Positions 1 through 5,597 of a stretch of 5,621 nucleotides of DNA are shown one piece after another (position 1 is the stretch's first letter; the number at the start of each line of letters is the position of its first letter). The position numbers and the translations under genes are program-made. The notes beneath the pieces were generated by a model that was given only the letters and a program-made list of their open reading frames with translations, was not told the DNA's origin and searched no databases. The DNA comes from Candidatus Proteinoplasmatales archaeon SG8-5 (GTDB lineage: Archaea; Thermoplasmatota; Thermoplasmata; SG8-5): NCBI GenBank assembly GCA_001595885.1, contig LSSH01000064.1, forward strand, positions 1-5,621, in the 5' to 3' direction.

Positions 1-23
1 AAATGGATACGAATTGGGCTGGC

Positions 24-64
24 GCTAAACTTAGGAGTATCGTCGTTCTCAGCCTAAGTTTAGC
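24..64. repeat. Perfect 12-bp inverted repeat with 17-nt loop
   Basis: The arm GCTAAACTTAGG (24-35) is the exact reverse complement of CCTAAGTTTAGC (53-64), with 17 nt between them. Pairing does not extend past either end. Neither strand shows a T-run after the stem, so this is not a typical archaeal oligo-T terminator. It lies about 150 bp upstream of the TATA box of the surface-protein gene. It could be an operator for a dimeric regulator, an RNA hairpin from an upstream transcript, or the end of a small element. The sequence does not decide between these. The repeat itself is certain; its function is unknown. Confidence 0.85.
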
Positions 65-106
65 ATCCCGGCATCCGCTCCTTTGCAACCGATTGGTCAG
101 GAATAC

Positions 107-259
107 ATGGCTGGTTCTCAACCTTTGAGCGGCTTCGTTGCCTGCCCAAGTTGTAAATCCCGGTTTCAGCGATCTTTGTTCGTACTGCATGCAGGGCAGA
201 CCCAATGTTGTTACACAAATCTTTTATCGTTCCAGAGCTCTTTTGGTGCAGGTGGTTAG
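107..259 (+). CDS. Doubtful 50-aa Cys-containing small ORF (possible zinc-ribbon remnant)
   Basis: An ATG at 107, preceded by AGGA at 99-102, opens a 50-codon frame that stops at 257-259, one base before the start codon of the surface-protein gene. The product carries CPSCKSRF near residues 13-20, a Cys-x2-Cys knuckle typical of zinc ribbons, and a Cys-Cys pair near residue 37. The overlapping frame encodes DLCSYC at about 174-188, so a one-base shift would give a Cys-x2-Cys/x8/Cys-x2-Cys ribbon. That may be coincidence or a decayed zinc-ribbon coding sequence. The frame is also open upstream as far as 35, with a Pro/Ala-rich stretch. No promoter is evident and the rest of the peptide is unremarkable. 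Treat it as a candidate only. Confidence 0.15.
   Translation: MAGSQPLSGFVACPSCKSRFQRSLFVLHAGQTQCCYTNLLSFQSSFGAGG
213..228 (+). promoter_or_regulatory. Archaeal BRE/TATA promoter for the surface-protein gene
   Basis: The TATA-like element CTTTTATC (221-228) is preceded by the A-rich BRE-like ACACAAAT (213-220). Transcription starting about 25 nt after the box centre would begin near 249-251. That leaves roughly 10 nt of leader, which contains the GGTGG Shine-Dalgarno sequence (251-255) and then the ATG at 261. The spacing fits an archaeal core promoter well and supports the ATG at 261 as the start. No transcript data are available. Confidence 0.5.
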
Positions 260-260
260 G

Positions 261-3200
261 ATGAAGTTGAAGGTGATGTTCATTGTGGGAATGTTGGTCG
301 TGAGCGCCATACTCGTTGTACAAAGTATCAAAGCACAGCCTTACACTGGAAGTGTGATCCTGATGGATGGCTATGGGCACGAGCAGGATTATTTCGAGCC
401 AAGCGATTCGATTTACTTCGAGGTCACGGTATTGGACGCAGGTGTACCACTGCAATCCCAGACCGTTGATGTGATCATACTCGGTTTGGCCGGAATAGGC
501 GAGGTCTTCAACAACTCGTATCTCACTGATAGCTACGGCCAGTTCACAGGCAACGATTGGGACGGCTACTGGTATACACACGATATCGGCGACTACATCA
601 TGTTCGTCAACTACACGGGTACTACAGCAGTACAGGTAAGCTTCCGGATCTACGATCCTGTTCCGTGGAGTGCTACTGGCTGGACCGCGTATTACGGGGC
701 CGTTACCGACGTGTTCACCGAGGACCAGAGGGTTGAGGTTTACGTGAGAGCGTTGGACCAATACGGCAATCCGTACGACGGAGGCTATGGGGATGTCTGG
801 TATGAGATAATGCATCTGGGCAATTCCGTGGACACCGAATACCTGAGCACCGACAGCTCAGGCGAGGACATGGACTACTTCTATCCAGAATGGGAATACG
901 ACGAACAGTTCGGTGTTTACCAGGGGACGATTTATAATGATGCGGTCCCGGCCCAGGTCATCGGATACTTCAACTTCACGGTCGCCCTGCCCACGAATGC
1001 AATTGTCCAGCCGCAACACCAAGGTGAGAACAGGACGGTTTTCACGGCCGGTGAGAGCGTGGGCTACGCGATAACACTCTATTACCTGGATGAACCATAC
1101 GACAGTGAAGATTACGCAGCAAGGCTCCTGTTGTACCGCTTGGGCGAGGTTGAACCACTGGAGAACGATACCCTGCGAACGAACTCACAGGGGGTCGACA
1201 TCGACACCTACTATTACTGGATCGGCATGAGCGAGGATGACGAGGGGACCTACCAGATGAAGGTCTACTCCCATGACTGGGAAGAGATAGGCAGTGCATT
1301 ATTCATGGTCATAGACCTCGACATTGAGATAATACCCCACAAACCCGTGTATGCCCAGGGGGACGAGGTGGAATTGAAGGTGACTACGACGCTGGAAGAG
1401 GCATATAACGTAAGGGTGACCGACCCCAGCCACAACACGTTGTCCGGTTGGAACGTACCGGCCGGGACCAACCTCTGGGGTCGCCAATACACGATGCCGA
1501 ACCTTCAGGACGGTATCTATCATGTCGAGGTTTACATGGGCACTCTACCGCTGGACTCACTAAGCTTTGAGCTCAAGAAGCTGACCGTCGGAGCCAGGCT
1601 CAACCAGGAGGCCTACCTTCCCGGACATGAGGCCACCCTCTTCTGGCGGGCCATAGACAACCACGACGGAGGACCCATTGAGATCAGCGGGGGCACTGAC
1701 CTGTATTACACTGACGACGGTTACGATTCAGCGTCGATGGCATTGAACAACATTGCCGGTTCCGCTGGTGAGTTCCAGTTCGAGATACCCGAGGATGCGC
1801 GTCAGGGGGAATGGGCCCATATCGAAGTGGAGGCCAACGACAATCAAGGTCATTCAGACTCCACCTCGGTGAGCCTGTACATAGGCTGGCTCGACATGAG
1901 CATCGGCACCGACCGCGGTTATTACAGACCTGGTGAGGACGTCCTTTTTACATTCTACACACACGTGGGTTCCAACTCACCGGCCCCTGACGTTGAGCTT
2001 GCCGCCCGTGTTGAACACCAGGGCACCCAGGTCGGGAACGGTTGGACCATCACAACAGATGACAGCGGAAAGGCGAGCAACATGTACACAATACCCGCAT
2101 CAGCACCCGATGGAGTGTACAGTATAGTGGTGTCCGGGGTCTTCGGTCAGAACAGGGACATATCCACCCAGGAGACCTCCCTGTTCACCGTAAGTTCCGA
2201 CCCGGTGCTGGCCCTGATACTCTACCAGCCCAAGGACATCTATGTTCCCGGAGAGAGTGTCAGCATACCGTACAGGGTGCTGAGGGACGGCCAGGAGACC
2301 ACCGCCGCCCAGGTCTCCTACGAGGCCAGATTGGGAACAAGCCTCTCATCATGGGGCGATGCCAGCACAATCGCTTTCGGATTTGGGAGCAACGGCTACA
2401 TCAACTTCCAGCTGCCCTATGACCTGGAAGGGAATCTATTGATACAAGCGACCGCACGCACGACTGAAGGTTACCAGGCCCATGCAGAACTCGGCGGGTA
2501 CGGTTGGGGTTCGAGCAGCATGACCGTGACCAAGACCCAGCTGCTCCTCTTCTCGACGAAAAGCATCTACCTGCCCGGTGAGAACGTCACCTGGGTGTTG
2601 AACCTCCTTGGGGATTCGATATTGCAGGCCAACTACAGGATAACCGACCCTGAAGGTGTGCCCTTGGCAGAGGGTGTACCAGTCGACGGGACGTTCAGCT
2701 ACCAGCTGCCGACAGAGTACGCCAGGACGGTGACCGCCACAGTGTTCGTGACTGGCGCAAACGCCACCTACACAGCCTCGGATGCGGCTCCGGTTTATGA
2801 GGGCTTCATTATCGAATACAAGATAAAGAAGCACTCGTACTCGCCCGGGAGCCAGATGTCAATCAACTATACGATCATCAAGGTCGGGCACGGTCCGGAG
2901 GCAGTGAACGGTCACATCGTTGTGATATCGATCTCGGGGGAATATTCCGAGACCGTTTGGGTCGATAAACCGATGGGCACACTGACCTTCCAGCTGCCAG
3001 AGGATATCAGGGACGGTAAGCACATATTCAGCGTCTCGCTTGAGGCACAGGGCGATTCGTTCCTGGACCTACAGACCATCATCATCGATTCGGACGCCGG
3101 GGACCTCGCCCACGGCACGATACTGGGCCTCAATGCCAGTGCGTTCCTGGTTCTGCTGTTCGCCATAGCAGCGCTGATCATCGCCATCGTCGGTGTGTCC

Positions 3201-3401
3201 AAATGGAGAAGGATGCAGAAGACCGTGGGTCATAAGGAAGATGCGCAGCCGACGCCGGAGGAGCCACAGCCCGTGGAGGAACCCGCTCAGGTCGGTGGTG
3301 TTGATGACCAATCCTCTCCCGAGACGTACGGAACGACACCCGAGCCTCAGGGTCAGGATTATTCCCAAACACCTCCGCCTCCCCCGGGATGGTCCGGTTA
3401 A
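261..3401 (+). CDS. Secreted, membrane-anchored protein with about nine tandem Ig/MG2-like repeats
   Basis: This is a 1046-residue surface protein. The ATG at 261 was chosen because it is preceded by GGTGG (251-255) and begins a clean signal peptide: basic MKLK, then a hydrophobic core, with a likely cut after IKA (residue 25). The frame is open further upstream to 138, but that part lacks secretion features. Residues about 30-950 form beta-rich repeats of roughly 100 residues. The best six have a Y-x-PG-E-x-V-like motif near residues 367, 455, 558, 664, 776 and 863, followed 41-55 residues later by F-x-(L/I)-P near 413, 510, 612, 719, 817 and 913, often with G-x-Y after it. This resembles macroglobulin MG2/Ig-like domains. 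Three diverged units precede them, around residues 47, 155 and 264. Residues 961-979 form a transmembrane helix, followed by KWRR and a 60-residue acidic, Pro-rich tail ending PPPPPGWSG. The chain is acidic, has no visible cysteine and carries nine N-glycosylation sequons. It is probably an adhesin-like or S-layer-associated protein. No enzymatic motif or thioester site was seen. The ligand is unknown. Confidence 0.9.
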   Translation: MKLKVMFIVGMLVVSAILVVQSIKAQPYTGSVILMDGYGHEQDYFEPSDSIYFEVTVLDAGVPLQSQTVDVIILGLAGIGEVFNNSYLTDSYGQFTGNDWDGYWYTHDIGDYIMFVNYTGTTAVQVSFRIYDPVPWSATGWTAYYGAVTDVFTEDQRVEVYVRALDQYGNPYDGGYGDVWYEIMHLGNSVDTEYLSTDSSGEDMDYFYPEWEYDEQFGVYQGTIYNDAVPAQVIGYFNFTVALPTNAIVQPQHQGENRTVFTAGESVGYAITLYYLDEPYDSEDYAARLLLYRLGEVEPLENDTLRTNSQGVDIDTYYYWIGMSEDDEGTYQMKVYSHDWEEIGSALFMVIDLDIEIIPHKPVYAQGDEVELKVTTTLEEAYNVRVTDPSHNTLSGWNVPAGTNLWGRQYTMPNLQDGIYHVEVYMGTLPLDSLSFELKKLTVGARLNQEAYLPGHEATLFWRAIDNHDGGPIEISGGTDLYYTDDGYDSASMALNNIAGSAGEFQFEIPEDARQGEWAHIEVEANDNQGHSDSTSVSLYIGWLDMSIGTDRGYYRPGEDVLFTFYTHVGSNSPAPDVELAARVEHQGTQVGNGWTITTDDSGKASNMYTIPASAPDGVYSIVVSGVFGQNRDISTQETSLFTVSSDPVLALILYQPKDIYVPGESVSIPYRVLRDGQETTAAQVSYEARLGTSLSSWGDASTIAFGFGSNGYINFQLPYDLEGNLLIQATARTTEGYQAHAELGGYGWGSSSMTVTKTQLLLFSTKSIYLPGENVTWVLNLLGDSILQANYRITDPEGVPLAEGVPVDGTFSYQLPTEYARTVTATVFVTGANATYTASDAAPVYEGFIIEYKIKKHSYSPGSQMSINYTIIKVGHGPEAVNGHIVVISISGEYSETVWVDKPMGTLTFQLPEDIRDGKHIFSVSLEAQGDSFLDLQTIIIDSDAGDLAHGTILGLNASAFLVLLFAIAALIIAIVGVSKWRRMQKTVGHKEDAQPTPEEPQPVEEPAQVGGVDDQSSPETYGTTPEPQGQDYSQTPPPPPGWSG

Positions 3402-3450
3402 CAGGAAATTATCTAATCATGAGTACTGGAGGGTGTGTCAGACTGCCAAA

Positions 3451-3705
3451 TCACTTGACCTGTTCAAGTTGACTTATGATATTCCAAATGAGAGTGCGGC
3501 CGTGAAGGGGTATGTTGGGGTCGTTTGCCATCTCGTCGAGCTTGAATATCGCGCTCGCGGTCCTTACGTCAAGGGCCTCGTCCCGCTTTTGCAACCTCTC
3601 CTTACACTCTACTGCTCCCCGCCTGATGTTCCTAGGGACGGAAGTGTCCTCCGCCAGTTGGTCCAAAACTACGATTATCTGGTCCAGCTTCTGTTCTGCG
3701 TCCAT
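3451..3705 (-). CDS. UPF0147 family protein
   Basis: This 84-residue all-helical protein, predicted to be soluble, matches the archaeal UPF0147 family in length and in pattern, including LAEDTSVPRNIRRGA and the ending WNIISQLEQ. The family has no established function. The two halves look alike: LDQLAEDTSVP (residues 14-24) and LDEMANDPNIP (56-66) share LDxxAxDxx(V/I)P, each followed by a basic helix. This suggests a duplicated helical hairpin. The ATG at 3705 is preceded by a good Shine-Dalgarno, GAGGTG, with 5 nt spacing. It lies 51 bp downstream of the RAM-domain gene on the same strand, so co-transcription is likely. A weak TATA-like CTTAATTG around 3741-3748 could give it its own start. 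It is convergent with the surface-protein gene, with 49 bp between the stop codons. Confidence 0.93.
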   Translation of the reverse strand: MDAEQKLDQIIVVLDQLAEDTSVPRNIRRGAVECKERLQKRDEALDVRTASAIFKLDEMANDPNIPLHGRTLIWNIISQLEQVK

Positions 3706-3756
3706 AGCAACACCTCATCCGAGTTGGTATCGTGCACACCCAATTAAGGCTTTCGT

Positions 3757-4089
3757 TCAGGACTTGGCCTCGGACGGTACGAGTAACTGGTTTCCTTCCT
3801 TGAACGCCGTGACGACCATCATGGTCTTTGTTTCCTTTATGCCCTTTACCGGGGCCAGGGAATCCAGCACGAAAGACTTCAGGTTCTTGTAGTTGTCAAA
3901 CCTGGCCTTTAGAATGATGTCCACATCGCCTGTGACCATGAACAGGTCCTCCACCTTCTCGAACTGGCTGACCGTGTGGGCTATGGCCTCCGCTTCCTTT
4001 GTGTCTATCTTGAGCATTATCAGGGCCATGACCTGGTCCTCGCCGTAGTAGTTCGAGAGCATGCGTTCGTAATCTTCGTCCTTTTCCAT
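3757..4089 (-). CDS. Stand-alone Lrp/AsnC ligand-binding (RAM) domain protein
   Basis: This 110-residue protein consists almost entirely of the RAM (AsnC_trans_reg) domain that binds amino acids or other small molecules in Lrp/AsnC regulators. Residues about 20-97 fit the beta-alpha-beta-beta-alpha-beta fold: VMALIMLKI (strand 1), helix 31-43, VEDLFMVTGDVDIILKARF (strands 2-3, with the typical TG-x-x-D turn at 53-57), helix 66-78, then ETKTMMVVTAFKEG (strand 4). No helix-turn-helix is present. The first 18 residues are too short and too acidic to be one. It therefore probably oligomerises by itself or with full-length Lrp proteins and acts as a ligand-sensing partner rather than a DNA binder. 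The ATG at 4089 is preceded by GGAG at 8 nt and by a TATA box around 4131-4138. An internal Met10 start would remove the acidic leader and cannot be excluded. It leads the pair with UPF0147 and is divergent from the aminopeptidase gene. Confidence 0.92.
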   Translation of the reverse strand: MEKDEDYERMLSNYYGEDQVMALIMLKIDTKEAEAIAHTVSQFEKVEDLFMVTGDVDIILKARFDNYKNLKSFVLDSLAPVKGIKETKTMMVVTAFKEGNQLLVPSEAKS

Positions 4090-4130
4090 GAGCTCATCTC
4101 CGTATTCTTACCCAATAATAGCCGTTCAGG

Positions 4131-4138
4131 CTTTTATT
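4131..4138 (-). promoter_or_regulatory. TATA box for the RAM-domain/UPF0147 pair
   Basis: On the minus strand the sequence GCAAAAGAATAAAAG contains the TATA-like AATAAAAG (4138 to 4131) with an A-rich BRE-like stretch just upstream. A start about 25 nt downstream would fall near 4109. This gives a leader of about 20 nt that includes the GGAG Shine-Dalgarno at 4098-4101 and the ATG at 4089. The spacing is good, but the box is not a perfect consensus. Confidence 0.45.
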
Positions 4139-4190
4139 CTTTTGCGTTATCACAGCCCGCTCAAAGGGCGTGGTTTTTCGTTGTGACATG

Positions 4191-4198
4191 TTTATATC
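4191..4198 (+). promoter_or_regulatory. TATA box for the aminopeptidase gene
   Basis: TTTATATC (4191-4198) is close to the archaeal TATA consensus. The expected start, about 25 nt after its centre, falls near 4219-4222. The mRNA would therefore have a leader of only 6-9 nt, including at most the GGTG at 4219-4222. This tight spacing supports the ATG at 4228 as the true start rather than any codon in the longer open frame that begins at 3976. That longer frame runs antisense through the RAM-domain gene. Confidence 0.6.
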
Positions 4199-4227
4199 CC
4201 CTATTCTTATCATCACACGGTGTTCTG

Positions 4228-5259
4228 ATGACCGTTGACGCAGATTCCAAGTTCGCGGATATGGACGAGGTGGTCGACCGGGAGCTGTCAAGGGCGGCCA
4301 AGGTGGCTGCGGAGGAGGTCCTGGCCGTAAAGAAGGATGAGGCCGCCCTCATCATAACCAATCCCGAGACCAATGTCTACTCGATATCAAAGGCGATGTA
4401 CGATGCAATACTGGATTGCGGGGGAAAGCCCACAATCATGCTGCAGCCGTTCAAGACCCAGCTTGACTATGCCGACAAGAACGTCATCGGCGCCATCAAG
4501 GCCAATCCCGACATCTGCATATCGCTGAGCGCCGAGAAACTGGGGAAGGACGAGGCGGCAATCAAGGACCATTACAAGGCCGGGGAGCAGGAGTACGACC
4601 ACATCTTCGATTACTTGTTCAGGGAGAAGAAGATGCGCGCGTTCTGGTCCCCTAGCGTCACGGCCGGGATGTTCAAGAAGACGGTTCCAATAGATTACCC
4701 GAGGCTCAGGCGGGAGTGCGAGGATATCAAGGCTATTTTGGACAGGGCGGTCAGTGTTCGAGTGACCTCGGACAAGGGCACTGACGTCGTCCTCGGTCTC
4801 CTCGGTAGGGAGGCGCAATCGGACGACGGCGACTTCAGGGCACCTGGCCAGGGAGGCAACCTCCCGGCCGGCGAGGTCTACATCTCACCAGAGCTGGGGA
4901 ACTCCAATGGCACCATCGCCTTCGACGGCTCGATATCGTTGCCCGTCGGGGACCTTGTCATCAAGGACCCGATCATCGCAACCGTAAAGGACAACTACGT
5001 TACGGATCTGAGCGGCGGAGAGGAAGCGAGTGAACTGGAAGAGGCACTGACGTCAGGAAGGGACAGCGCCCTGGAGATGGTCAGCCAGGGGAAGCTGGAT
5101 CCCGCCGAGGGTGACGAATACGCAAAGAACTCCAGGAACCTGGGCGAGCTGGGCATCGGCCTTAACAGGAAGGCGGAGATCGTCGGCAACATGCTCGATG
5201 CCAACGATAGTCGCGAAATACAAGGACGGGACAGAGAAGACGATAATGGAAAACGGTGA
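4228..5259 (+). CDS. M29-type metallo-aminopeptidase, C-terminus lost by frameshifting deletion
   Basis: The 343-residue product resembles archaeal members of peptidase family M29 (leucyl aminopeptidase / thermophilic metalloprotease type), cytosolic enzymes that remove N-terminal residues from peptides using two metal ions. The N-terminal half has the family's alternating alpha/beta pattern. The catalytic half shows NLPAGEVYISPE (Glu216) and NLGELGIGLN (Glu307), the two glutamates that ligate metal in this family. After GNML (residues 320-323) the family normally continues with an H-x-A-x-G-x-x-Y segment and then an H-x-D metal-ligand pair. Neither is present. Instead there is a short polar tail (about residues 324-343) unlike the family. 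The expected C-terminal end lies in another frame up to 5272. The ORF therefore probably encodes an inactive protein, unless the break is an assembly error. The start at 4228 is set by the TATA box at 4191-4198 and the GGTG at 4219. Confidence 0.85.
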   Translation: MTVDADSKFADMDEVVDRELSRAAKVAAEEVLAVKKDEAALIITNPETNVYSISKAMYDAILDCGGKPTIMLQPFKTQLDYADKNVIGAIKANPDICISLSAEKLGKDEAAIKDHYKAGEQEYDHIFDYLFREKKMRAFWSPSVTAGMFKKTVPIDYPRLRRECEDIKAILDRAVSVRVTSDKGTDVVLGLLGREAQSDDGDFRAPGQGGNLPAGEVYISPELGNSNGTIAFDGSISLPVGDLVIKDPIIATVKDNYVTDLSGGEEASELEEALTSGRDSALEMVSQGKLDPAEGDEYAKNSRNLGELGIGLNRKAEIVGNMLDANDSREIQGRDREDDNGKR

Positions 5260-5272
5260 GCTCGTTTATTGA
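5198..5272 (+). pseudogene. Out-of-frame C-terminal remnant of the M29 aminopeptidase
   Basis: Read in the frame starting at 5198, the sequence gives MPTIVAKYKDGTEKT, then ENGELVY and a TGA at 5270-5272. This is the kind of ending expected of archaeal M29 aminopeptidases: a final strand 'PTIxAxYxDG' and a last 'ENGELVY'. The upstream frame ends its family similarity at 5194-5199 (Leu-Asp), only a few bases earlier. The missing part, by family comparison roughly 25-35 codons, must have a net length of 3n+2 to account for the frame change. I infer that 4228-5272 was one gene. Confidence 0.7.
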
Positions 5273-5330
5273 TGGGTGATAGTTCTGCAAATTTGTGAAC
5301 TCTAGCTCGGGTATAACCATTCCATACTCT

Positions 5331-5353
5331 TGCATGGCAGTGATCGCCATGCA
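5331..5353. repeat. Hairpin: 8-bp perfect stem, 7-nt loop
   Basis: TGCATGGC (5331-5338) pairs perfectly with GCCATGCA (5346-5353) around the loop AGTGATC. It lies about 60 bp after the end of the aminopeptidase remnant in a gene-free stretch. No T-run follows on the plus strand. It could be a 3'-end hairpin of the aminopeptidase transcript, part of an RNA, or a protein-binding palindrome. Confidence 0.7.
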
Positions 5354-5376
5354 CCGTCGTTCTCGAATCAAAGTAA

Positions 5377-5397
5377 CTCTGAACACAAGGTTCAGAG
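5377..5397. repeat. Hairpin: 8-bp perfect stem, 5-nt loop
   Basis: CTCTGAAC (5377-5384) pairs perfectly with GTTCAGAG (5390-5397) around the loop ACAAG. It is only 23 bp from the preceding hairpin, in the same gene-free stretch (5273-5446). I checked for a tRNA T-arm here and found no GGTTCRAATCC-like loop or acceptor partner. Function is unknown. A paired-hairpin 3' end or a small structured RNA are both possible. Confidence 0.7.
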
Positions 5398-5446
5398 AAA
5401 TCAGGTGTAAGGCCCCTGGAAAGAAGCTTTCGAGGAAACGAATGTG

Positions 5447-5456
5447 AAAAAGAAAA
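5447..5456 (-). terminator. Oligo-T terminator after the right-edge minus-strand gene
   Basis: Directly after the TAA stop codon (5459-5457), the minus strand reads TTTTCTTTTT. T-rich tracts just past a stop codon are the usual archaeal intrinsic termination signal and need no hairpin. This supports the reading of 5457-5597 as a real 3' coding end. Confidence 0.5.
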
Positions 5457-5597
5457 TTACTGAGTAGCCTCGAATTCTTCCTGGAGGTCGATGATAACCT
5501 GTTCAAGAACTTCTTCGAAGGACTCGCTGCGGTACTCTCTCAGGCCGCCTAGGTCACTCTGTACCCTGGCGATATAGGTTTTCGGCCCCTTGAGGAA
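5457..5597 (-). pseudogene. C-terminal 46 codons of an unrecognised gene, interrupted by TAA
   Basis: Read leftward from 5597, the frame gives FLKGPKTYIARV, then LGGLREYRSESFEEVLEQ and DLQEEFEATQ before the TAA at 5459-5457. About two thirds of its codons end in G or C, and the peptide looks like a soluble alpha-helical C-terminus, so it is probably genuine coding sequence. I do not recognise the family. An in-frame TAA at 5600-5598 precedes it, and no ATG, GTG or TTG occurs inside the fragment, so it cannot be a complete gene as written. The codons before that TAA (5601-5621) are open but too few to judge. Possible causes are a nonsense or frameshift mutation, gene decay, or a sequence error near the window edge. 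An oligo-T terminator follows the stop. Confidence 0.45.

Noticed and set aside
24..64. Integron attC-like site
   Set aside because: The arms contain GCTAAAC and GTTTAGC, which loosely recall attC core sites. They do not fit RYYYAAC/GTTRRRY, and a 41-bp element is too short for the usual attC with its L boxes and bulged bases.
185..194. CTGCATGCAG palindrome as an operator
   Set aside because: It is a perfect 10-bp palindrome, but it lies about 30 bp upstream of the TATA box with no second copy. Palindromes of this size are expected by chance in several kilobases.
138..260. 41-residue N-terminal extension of the surface protein
   Set aside because: The frame is open to a TTG at 138, but this would bury the signal peptide and precede the TATA box. 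The ATG at 261 has a Shine-Dalgarno and starts a canonical signal peptide.
60..815. Long minus-strand open frame (251 codons)
   Set aside because: It lies antisense to the surface-protein gene, has no plausible promoter, and its product is low in recognisable structure. It is a shadow of the real coding strand.
3453..3469. ACTTGA/TCAAGT hairpin as a terminator between the convergent genes
   Set aside because: The 6-bp stem lies inside the last codons of the UPF0147 gene and has no T-run on either strand. Coding constraint explains it adequately.
3976..4227. N-terminal extension of the aminopeptidase frame
   Set aside because: The open frame runs upstream to 3976 but is antisense to the RAM-domain gene and crosses both promoters. 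The TATA box at 4191-4198 and the GGTG at 4219 place the start at 4228.
5340..5460. tRNA or other standard RNA gene around the paired hairpins
   Set aside because: No T-loop consensus, no acceptor pairing and no C/D-box motifs could be found. The hairpins alone do not match a known RNA class.
5162..5506. Minus-strand open frame overlapping the aminopeptidase 3' end
   Set aside because: It is a different frame from the fragment with good codon use, runs antisense to the aminopeptidase end, and its peptide has no recognisable pattern.
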